DNA from: an uncultured Clostridium sp.
GTDB taxonomy: Bacteria; Bacillota; Clostridia; TANB77; CAG-508
DNA length: 64,000 bases
Direction: 5' to 3'
Assembly: GCA_900553685.1 (NCBI GenBank)
Contig: USEI01000003.1
Span: forward strand, 62,001-126,000
Shown piece after piece: positions 57,891 through 64,000 of the stretch. Positions within the stretch are counted from its first letter, which is position 1. Every line of letters begins with the position of its first letter. A program made the position numbers and the translations under genes. The notes under the pieces are model-generated. The model saw only the letters and a list, made by a program, of their open reading frames with translations. It was not told where the DNA came from and did no database searches.

Positions 57891-58100
57891 TTATTTTTTT
57901 ATTTTTATTCTTTATGTGTACGGTATATCTGTTTGGTTTACATTCTGTTTATTCCTTGCTTTTTCTGGTTTTGTTTTAATTTTGTCATGAAGTAAATTAT
58001 TCTAGATTTTTTATTTTTTTACTTCACATTTTGTCTAATTTATGTTATATTATAAAAATAAATTAGATTGTGGAAAACTTTCTGAAAGGATATTACATAC

Positions 58101-60155
58101 ATGAAAAACTTTTTTAATAATTTAAAAAATAAGTTGAAAAAATACAAAAAAAATATAAAAATGAAAGTACATAAAATTTCAAATACTATAAAAAAATTTT
58201 TGAAAAAAATTTTTAAAAAAATAAAGAAAAAACTAACACCTAAACTAAAACCTTTAATAAATTTATTTTCAAAAATTGCAACTAAACTTCATTTAGTAGA
58301 TTTGTATCATTTTACAAAACTAGATAAACTTTTTAACATTTTAAAAGAACATCGCAAACAAATTTTTAAAAAAATATTTATATTAATTTTCATTCCTATA
58401 ATAATATACTTATACTGTCAATTATTTTGTAATGGAAAATTAATTTTTGAAAAAGAAAGAATGCAATTAAATTTTATATTCATATATTTTATTATATGTT
58501 TTTTTTATTGCTTTGTTGGAAAAATAAAAATTAGTTTATATTTATCTATGTGTTTAACTCTTATCATAGGAATAGTAAATCATTTTATAACAGCTTTTAG
58601 AGGAACACCACTGGTACCATGGGATATTTTTTCACTAAATGTTGCTCTAACAGTTCTTCCAACTTTTAAATTTACTTTTACTAAAAAATTTTTGCTTGGA
58701 ATTTTATTATTTATAATTGGAATTTTAGTTCTAAAAAAAGTAAAAATTGATAGTTTTAAAAATAATAAAATAAAAATCATATATCGTGTTACAGTTTTAT
58801 TTATTACTGTATCTTTTGTATATTCATTTTTATCAACAGATATGATTAATAAATTTAAACTTGATGAAAATTGGGATCCCAAAGAGGAATATCATAATAA
58901 CGGATTAATTGCTAGTCTTTTTAAACAATCTAGAAATCTTATTATAAAAGAACCTGAAGGATATGATATAAACTCTATAACAGAACTTGCTTCCTCTATA
59001 GAAGTTCCTTTAGTAAAACATGATGAAAATTATGAATATCCAAATATAATTGCTATAATGAATGAGTCTTTTGCAGATTTACAAGTTATTGGTGACTTCA
59101 AAACAAATACAGAATATTTACCATTTTTTAATAGCCTTGAAAAAAATACTATAAAAGGTAATTTACATGTATCAATTTTTGGAGCCACAACACCTAATAG
59201 CGAATGGGAATTTTTAACTTCAAATTCTATGGCTTTTGTTCCTAAAAGAACAGTTCCATATCAGCAATATGTCTTAAGAAATTCATATTCGCTTGCAACA
59301 ATTTTAAAATCGCAGGGTTATACAACAAGTGCTATCCATTGTTATTATCCACAAGGCTACAATAGAAATTTAGCATATCCAAGATTAGGATTTAATTCTT
59401 TTTTACATATTAATACTTTAAAAAATTTGGAATTCATTAGAGAATATCCAAGTGATTTAAGTACATATAAAAACATTATTGATTTATATGAAAATAAGTC
59501 TGAGGATGAAAAAATATTTAACTTCACACTTACAATGCAAAATCATGGTAGTTATACTGATGAAAATTTTACAAATACTGTAATTGCAGAAGACGGTCAA
59601 TACCCAAAATTAAACCAATATTTATCACTAATAAAAATTGCAGATGAATCATTAAAGTACTTGATTAATTATTTTGAAAATCAAGAAGAACCAACTATTA
59701 TTGTTTTATTTGGTGATCATCAACCTTATGTAGAAGATGAGTTTTATAAATCTCTGCTTGAAAAAAATTATTCAGATCCATCAGCAAAAGAAGCTACAGA
59801 AAAAACATATATAACACCATTTTTAATTTGGGCTAATTTTGATATTGATACTGAAAAATATAAAAATTTGACAGACATAAGTGCTAATTACCTAGCTTCA
59901 CTGGTTTTAGATGTTGCAAACATTCAAAAAACACCTTATTTAGAATTTTTAGATGAAATGCGTGAAAATATACCTATAATTACAGGAAATGGGTATATGG
60001 ACAAAAATGGCGAATATCATGATTTTAGTGAGGAAACTGAATTTTCTCAATTGATAGAAAATTACCACTACTTACAATTTAATAATATGTTTGATAACTC
60101 CAATAAACTTACTTCTTTATTTGAAGTTCCTGCTCAAGCTTTAGTAGAAGATTAA
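58101..60155 (+). CDS. LTA-synthase-like membrane sulfatase-fold phosphotransferase
   Basis: 684 aa. An unusual N-terminal stretch of about 95 residues is extremely Lys-rich and cytoplasmic. Five membrane segments follow (about 95-270), then an extracellular alkaline-phosphatase/sulfatase-fold domain: NIIAIMNESFADLQ (metal and nucleophile region, with Thr in FGATTPNSEWEF) and LFGDHQPYVEDEF. The family transfers glycerol phosphate to lipoteichoic acid or modifies other surface glycans. The ATG follows AAAGGA. The DnaA-box cluster lies in its upstream region. Confidence 0.85.
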   Translation: MKNFFNNLKNKLKKYKKNIKMKVHKISNTIKKFLKKIFKKIKKKLTPKLKPLINLFSKIATKLHLVDLYHFTKLDKLFNILKEHRKQIFKKIFILIFIPIIIYLYCQLFCNGKLIFEKERMQLNFIFIYFIICFFYCFVGKIKISLYLSMCLTLIIGIVNHFITAFRGTPLVPWDIFSLNVALTVLPTFKFTFTKKFLLGILLFIIGILVLKKVKIDSFKNNKIKIIYRVTVLFITVSFVYSFLSTDMINKFKLDENWDPKEEYHNNGLIASLFKQSRNLIIKEPEGYDINSITELASSIEVPLVKHDENYEYPNIIAIMNESFADLQVIGDFKTNTEYLPFFNSLEKNTIKGNLHVSIFGATTPNSEWEFLTSNSMAFVPKRTVPYQQYVLRNSYSLATILKSQGYTTSAIHCYYPQGYNRNLAYPRLGFNSFLHINTLKNLEFIREYPSDLSTYKNIIDLYENKSEDEKIFNFTLTMQNHGSYTDENFTNTVIAEDGQYPKLNQYLSLIKIADESLKYLINYFENQEEPTIIVLFGDHQPYVEDEFYKSLLEKNYSDPSAKEATEKTYITPFLIWANFDIDTEKYKNLTDISANYLASLVLDVANIQKTPYLEFLDEMRENIPIITGNGYMDKNGEYHDFSEETEFSQLIENYHYLQFNNMFDNSNKLTSLFEVPAQALVED

Positions 60156-60175
60156 TTTTATAAAAGTTAGTAAAA

Positions 60176-60212
60176 TAAATTAGACTCCTAGTTTTTAGGA
60201 GTCTAATTTAAA
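60176..60212. terminator. Bidirectional terminator
   Basis: AAATTAGACTCCTA and TAGGAGTCTAATTT form a 14-bp stem between convergent genes. Confidence 0.9.
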
Positions 60213-61394
60213 TCTATATATATCCTTTATATACTCATGTTTTCCATGTTTTCTTTTTCCTTTAAATATTACTGAAATCACAGTAAATATAATTGCTACA
60301 CCTACAAAAATTTTAATAAATTCAACCATTTTAGATTTTATTAAACTATTTTCTTCTATGGCAATATTATCTTTATTAGTATTGTTATCATTGTTATTTT
60401 CTATTGATGCTAAAGCTATATTTTTATCTACTTCATTTGTATCTTCCATATTATATTCTTTTAATATATCATTTAAATTATAATGACTATAACCATATTC
60501 AAATAAATTAATTGTATCTATATATCTCGCACTTAAACCATCTTCTGTGGTTTCAGCATGTAATACAACTGCTATGGTTTCAAATCCATTTTTATTACTT
60601 CCTGAAATTAAACAATTTTTAGCTGGAGTTGTAAATCCAGCCTTTATTCCTATTGCATAAGGATAATAGTATCTATTTCCTGGAATTAATAAATTATTTG
60701 TATTTTTAAAAATTCTTTCTCCATACTCAGCAATCTGCTCTTCTGACCAAAACTCTGTATTTGGAAGACTACATTCCATGGTTTTTACTAAATCTCTAAA
60801 TGTTTGATTTTTCATACAATATCTTGCAATCATAGCTAAATCATAAGCAGAAGAATAGTGATTTTCATCGTGTGCTCCATTTGCATTAACAAAATTAGAG
60901 TCTACACAACCTATCTCTTTTGCTTTTTGATTCATTAATTGTGCAAATTCTGATACACTACCAGAAATATGTTCTGCAATAACATTTGCTGCTTCATTTG
61001 CTGACTGTAATATTAAAACTTTAAGAAGTTCTTCTATTGTAAAAGTTTCGCCAGGTTGAATATTAGCCTTTGTATATCCTTCTTTAATTGAATTTACTGC
61101 TTCATAACTAGCTGTTGCCTTATCTTGTAAGTTGCAATTTTCTATTGCTAAAATAGCTGTTAATACTTTTGTTGTACTTGCTGGATATTTTCTATCATGC
61201 ATACCCTTTTCATATAAAATCTTACCTGTTTTTTCTTCAATTAATATAGCTGATTCTGAATATATTTTTAATTCTTCACTATTTTGATTTATTTCACTAT
61301 TTTGAATTTCTTCTGCACACACATAATTTAGTAGTATTAATTGCATTATAATTAATACTACTAAAATTTTAGTAATAAATTTTCTAAAATTCAT
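60195..61394 (-). CDS. D-alanyl-D-alanine carboxypeptidase (DacF/PBP5-like)
   Basis: 399 aa. The signal peptide covers about 1-27 (VLIIMQLILLNYVCA). The penicillin-binding motifs are SxxK in PASTTKVLTA, SxN in SANEAANV and KxG in IKAGFTTPA. A C-terminal membrane anchor (about 362-382, IFVGVAIIFTVISVIF) precedes a basic tail. It trims the last D-Ala of peptidoglycan stem peptides. The gene is just downstream of the GH25 lysozyme gene, 15 bp apart, giving a wall-remodelling pair. Confidence 0.92.
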   Translation of the reverse strand: MNFRKFITKILVVLIIMQLILLNYVCAEEIQNSEINQNSEELKIYSESAILIEEKTGKILYEKGMHDRKYPASTTKVLTAILAIENCNLQDKATASYEAVNSIKEGYTKANIQPGETFTIEELLKVLILQSANEAANVIAEHISGSVSEFAQLMNQKAKEIGCVDSNFVNANGAHDENHYSSAYDLAMIARYCMKNQTFRDLVKTMECSLPNTEFWSEEQIAEYGERIFKNTNNLLIPGNRYYYPYAIGIKAGFTTPAKNCLISGSNKNGFETIAVVLHAETTEDGLSARYIDTINLFEYGYSHYNLNDILKEYNMEDTNEVDKNIALASIENNNDNNTNKDNIAIEENSLIKSKMVEFIKIFVGVAIIFTVISVIFKGKRKHGKHEYIKDIYRFKLDS

Positions 61395-61409
61395 TATTCC
61401 TCCAAAAAA

Positions 61410-62474
61410 CTATTTTACAAACTCTCTGAAAAATTCATTTTTTACAATACTTACATCAACTTCATAAGGGATTTCTTTTCCTGCACCAGTTTCTGTAAAT
61501 TGCCAACCTACTAATTTATCCATAAGTTCTAAATTTGTGCTTGCCTCTTGCCCTGATTTATCAAACCAATAATTTGGAACTTTATTTTCTAAGTTATAAT
61601 AAGCAAGCCAAAATTTAGTATCTACAGTATATAAAAATTCATTTGCTAAATTTGCATTCGTATATACTATTGTTTCTATTCCGTTTTCCTTAAATTTTTG
61701 AATTAGTTCTGAAATTAATTCAGCTCGTTCTTCCCAAAGCTCATCTGCTCTACCCACTCCATCATGTTTCTCAACATCTATAACAAGTGGTAAAACATTA
61801 TTTTTAGTAGAATTTTCTTTTATAAAGTCTTGAATAAATTTTATTTCTTCATCTATTTCTTCGCTATTTATTGCTTCATCTATATAATAAAATCCATAAG
61901 GTACACCTAAATATTCACAAGCTTCTATAAATACTTTAAATTTATTATCTTTATATAAGTTTCCTTCTTCTCCATAACCTCTTCCACCCGCTCTTATATA
62001 TACATAATTTATATTTGAATTTAAAAGAAATACTTGATAGTCATTTGTAGTTTTAAAATGTTCAAATTGAATATTAAATTTTGAAACATCTGACATTAAT
62101 GCAAATTCATCATCTTCTGAAAGTTCAAAATAATCTACTTTTTCGGAAAGTACATATCCTACTTTATCTCCTATTTTTACCTTCGACCATTTTTTACCAT
62201 CCTCATCTTTTATTTCTTCCACAATATAAGCATTTTCACCAATTTTCACATCTCTAATATGACCAAACCATTTAGAAATTTTAGGCTTTTTATAAAATCC
62301 TACATTATCTTCTATAACAACTCCATGAATTGCATTTGATACATCAATATTATTTCTTTTATCTTCAATTTTTTTATTTATAAAAATAAATAAAAATGTT
62401 ACAAATACTATTATTACTAGTATTATTAAAAATTTTTTTCTATATTTCAATATATTTTTTATTATTTTATTCAT
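61410..62474 (-). CDS. GH25-family lysozyme with SH3-like domain
   Basis: 354 aa from ATG 62474 with AGGAATT upstream; an upstream in-frame ATG at 62561 has no site. A membrane anchor (about 12-33) and an SH3-like domain (about 50-115, with YVLSEKVDYF) precede the GH25 catalytic domain: FNIQFEHFKTTNDY, YVYIRAGGRGYGEEG, YGFYYIDEA and LPLVIDVEKHDG with its acidic residues. It cleaves peptidoglycan glycan strands. Next to the D,D-carboxypeptidase gene. Confidence 0.85.
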   Translation of the reverse strand: MNKIIKNILKYRKKFLIILVIIVFVTFLFIFINKKIEDKRNNIDVSNAIHGVVIEDNVGFYKKPKISKWFGHIRDVKIGENAYIVEEIKDEDGKKWSKVKIGDKVGYVLSEKVDYFELSEDDEFALMSDVSKFNIQFEHFKTTNDYQVFLLNSNINYVYIRAGGRGYGEEGNLYKDNKFKVFIEACEYLGVPYGFYYIDEAINSEEIDEEIKFIQDFIKENSTKNNVLPLVIDVEKHDGVGRADELWEERAELISELIQKFKENGIETIVYTNANLANEFLYTVDTKFWLAYYNLENKVPNYWFDKSGQEASTNLELMDKLVGWQFTETGAGKEIPYEVDVSIVKNEFFREFVK

Positions 62475-62613
62475 AAACTCAATTCCTATAACTAATTTTT
62501 TTATAATTTTATTCGATTCACTTAACATATTAAGTATAACATACAAAATTATTTTATACATTAAAAATTAAAAATATTTTTTATAAAATTAAAAAATGTC
62601 TTAATTCTATTTT

Positions 62614-62642
62614 TTGACTTTATCTTAAAAAAATGGTATAAT
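62614..62642 (+). promoter_or_regulatory. Promoter of the 62824 gene
   Basis: TTGACT (62614-62619), 17 bp, TATAAT (62637-62642). It implies a 5' UTR of about 175 nt that contains a GAGGAT/ATATCC hairpin near 62750-62790. Confidence 0.8.
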
Positions 62643-62823
62643 AAAAGTGTAGATTTTTGCATATTTTTTCTAAAATGTGCTTTTTATCCTTATATATAAT
62701 ACTTAAAATTTTAATTGTACATTCAAAATTAAATATGGTAATTTTTTTGCGAGGATTAGATTCAATTGAATAATATCCGAGTAAAATTATTATAAATATT
62801 CAAGACAAAGGAGACACACTATT

Positions 62824-63345
62824 ATGAAAAAAGAACTTATGGAGCAATTTATCCTTAAAGTACCAGGGGAAAAACTTCCAAAGGTAATCGACTTTTCCAC
62901 TTTGGATGGTCGAACAAAAAACGCTATTTTGGCTGCGTATCGGAACTCTACAATTTTTGCACCAAATTTAACTGCAACAAAAACTCAAAAACTTTCTGCT
63001 GCTATGCAAAAAAATCTTTTCGAGTTTCAAAAAATTTTAGGAACTCCTACCAAGGATTCCGATATTTCATCCACCTTCTGTGCAGCGTTTGAATTTGATT
63101 CAGTAAACACACCTCTTTGTGTTCACATCATTCAATTTCTTGCAAAACATCGGCATTTAGAATTTATTGACATAAATGTCTTAGTTGATTCGTATTATAA
63201 CGAATATGGAAAACGAATCACTGCTGCTGATCTTTACAACGAATTTCAAACGTGGAAGTATTACCAAAAAATCAAGGCCTGTGTTGGCGGAGTAAGCATT
63301 GTTAAGTTTATGCGTTTTACTCTCTGGATATTCTCAATGTCTTGA
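62824..63345 (+). CDS. Small soluble protein of unknown function, atypical composition
   Basis: 173 aa, no signal peptide, probably helical (LMEQFILKVPGEKLPK, TATKTQKLSAAMQKNLFEFQKIL, LYNEFQTWKYYQKIKACVGG). The codon choice is richer in G+C than the flanking genes, like the genes at 30649 and 31464. It has its own promoter, a long leader and a large GC-rich terminator. No family is recognised. The ATG follows AAAGGAG. Confidence 0.6.
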   Translation: MKKELMEQFILKVPGEKLPKVIDFSTLDGRTKNAILAAYRNSTIFAPNLTATKTQKLSAAMQKNLFEFQKILGTPTKDSDISSTFCAAFEFDSVNTPLCVHIIQFLAKHRHLEFIDINVLVDSYYNEYGKRITAADLYNEFQTWKYYQKIKACVGGVSIVKFMRFTLWIFSMS

Positions 63346-63400
63346 TAGTGGAGGGCAACTTGCAGGGGCTAACCAGTAAGTTGCCTTCCACTTTTATGAT
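63343..63400 (+). terminator. GC-rich terminator of the 62824 gene
   Basis: GTGGA-GGCAACTT pairs with AAGTTGCC-TCCAC around a loop holding GGGGCTAACC, followed by TTTTA. The loop again contains GCTAA, as in the terminators at 31209 and 31714. Confidence 0.88.
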
Positions 63401-63458
63401 AATAATATTTTTATATACAATAAATTTAACAGCTAATATAAATTTTTATAAAAAATCA

Positions 63459-63487
63459 TTGACAAAATTCTAAATTTGTTTTAAAAT
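63459..63487 (+). promoter_or_regulatory. Promoter of the tRNA-His/tRNA-Gln pair
   Basis: TTGACA (63459-63464), 17 bp, TAAAAT (63482-63487), about 30 bp before tRNA-His. Confidence 0.8.
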
Positions 63488-63517
63488 ATAATAGCGTTGT
63501 GAGAATCGATACAACAT

Positions 63518-63595
63518 GGTGGATGTAGCGTAGTTGGTTAACGCGTCAGTTTGTGGCACTGAAGACCGTGGGTTCGAGTCCCATCTTCCACCCCA
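63518..63595 (+). tRNA. tRNA-His (GTG)
   Basis: 78 nt counting the extra 5' G (G-1 opposite C73) and encoded CCA. The anticodon loop TTGTGGC reads GTG. One T-T mismatch lies in the acceptor stem. Confidence 0.92.
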
Positions 63596-63602
63596 TTAAT
63601 AT

Positions 63603-63677
63603 TGGGCTGTAGCCAAGCGGTAAGGCACCAGACTTTGACTCTGGCATGCGCTAGTTCGAATCTAGCCAGCCCAGCCA
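63603..63677 (+). tRNA. tRNA-Gln (TTG)
   Basis: 75 nt with encoded CCA. The acceptor TGGGCTG pairs with CAGCCCA (the U1-A72 pair typical of Gln), and the anticodon loop CTTTGAC reads TTG. Confidence 0.95.
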
Positions 63678-63712
63678 AAAAAAGATGAATAAAATTCATC
63701 TTTTTTTTATGC
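63677..63712 (+). terminator. Terminator of the tRNA-His/Gln pair
   Basis: AAAAGATGAAT and ATTCATCTTTT form a stem followed by a T-run. Confidence 0.88.
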
Positions 63713-63935
63713 ATTTTTATATCTATATCCAAAATTAGATTGAAAATTTTGTAATTTTTTTACTTTCTAGTTAACCTAAAAAATTTCTTTGTTAATAGTT
63801 ATGATATCACTTATGTAAAAAATATTAAATTTATTCTTAAATTTATATTCAATATTAAATTTAAGTTACATATATTGTATGAAAAATATATTAATGCTAT
63901 AATTTTTATATATATTATTAATAAGGAGATAGTTA

Positions 63936-64000
63936 ATGGATTCTTACGAATTATTACAAGATTTAGATAAAAAGCATGGTAGAACTTCTGACTACACTAT
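63936..64000 (+). CDS. Start of a gene cut by the window edge
   Basis: The ATG at 63936 follows AAGGAGA at good spacing; the visible 21 codons begin MDSYELLQDLDKKHGRTS. Too short to assign a family. Confidence 0.6.
   Translation, partial: MDSYELLQDLDKKHGRTSDYT

Noticed and set aside
57728..57979. Open frame of 83 codons through the DnaA-box cluster
   Set aside because: Hydrophobic low-complexity translation without a binding site; the DNA motifs explain the region better.
63538..63732. Minus-strand frame across tRNA-His and tRNA-Gln
   Set aside because: It is the well-known artefact of translating tRNA genes; the tRNAs account for the sequence.

Overview
The window is very AT-rich (roughly a quarter to 30% G+C by eye). 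It carries clostridial hallmarks: a Spo0A-type DNA-binding domain, a LexA gene, a GlyRS gene behind a T-box, an ECF-type folate uptake locus, YtrA-type GntR/ABC genes, DUF4179/ECF-sigma pairs and Bacillota-style ribosome binding sites. It most likely comes from the chromosome of an uncultured, possibly host-associated member of class Clostridia. No rRNA, complete insertion sequence, integrase, transposase or CRISPR array was seen.

Layout. 0-6 kb: a permuted-papain-like protein, the magnesium channel MgtE, a Tyr-Val-Asp-Phe tRNA cluster, two uncharacterised membrane proteins, and a small HTH regulator with its DUF2975 partner. 6.1-15 kb: an accessory region anchored on a CAT-anticodon tRNA. 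The tRNA 3' end plus its terminator recurs three more times downstream (about 10.57, 12.78 and 14.65 kb). Between copies lie modules with a KAP-like P-loop NTPase, secreted and membrane-anchored proteins, an ECF sigma/anti-sigma pair and truncated gene remnants, but no integrase. 15-19.7 kb: an ECF sigma factor fused through a membrane segment to a serpin-like domain, a PHP-domain remnant, a short FtsX-like membrane protein, and an ECF sigma/anti-sigma pair whose anti-sigma factor has an FtsX-type extracellular domain.

19.9-25.6 kb: mutS2 followed by folT-ecfA-ecfT-folC, which would import folate and trap it by polyglutamylation. 26-57 kb: mainly minus-strand core genes: lexA, an HD-domain protein, obgE, trpS with an Fe-S-type cysteine pattern, an acyl-CoA synthetase with a TetR regulator, a GntR/ABC operon with a clear operator, carAB behind a leader terminator, rpsB-tsf, a GHKL kinase, a fourth ECF sigma locus, a frameshifted Spo0A-like gene, trpB behind a Trp-codon attenuator, and glyS behind a T-box. 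A second tRNA (Leu, 52.6 kb) is followed by a transglutaminase-like gene and then a repeat of the tRNA-Leu terminator, echoing the 6 kb array. 57.6-64 kb: a cluster of DnaA-box-like 9-mers beside very AT-rich DNA, then envelope genes (LTA-synthase-like, D,D-carboxypeptidase, GH25 lysozyme), a small foreign-looking gene, tRNA-His and tRNA-Gln.

Most notable candidates: (i) tRNA-anchored, integrase-less tandem modules whose left ends carry paired inverted repeats that differ in sequence but keep their architecture; (ii) an ECF sigma system with an FtsX-ectodomain anti-sigma factor beside an ectodomain-less FtsX-like protein; (iii) a one-polypeptide sigma-membrane-serpin-like fusion; (iv) a trp-type attenuator for a solitary trpB; (v) a DnaA-box cluster away from dnaA. 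All assignments were made by reading the sequence, without database searches.
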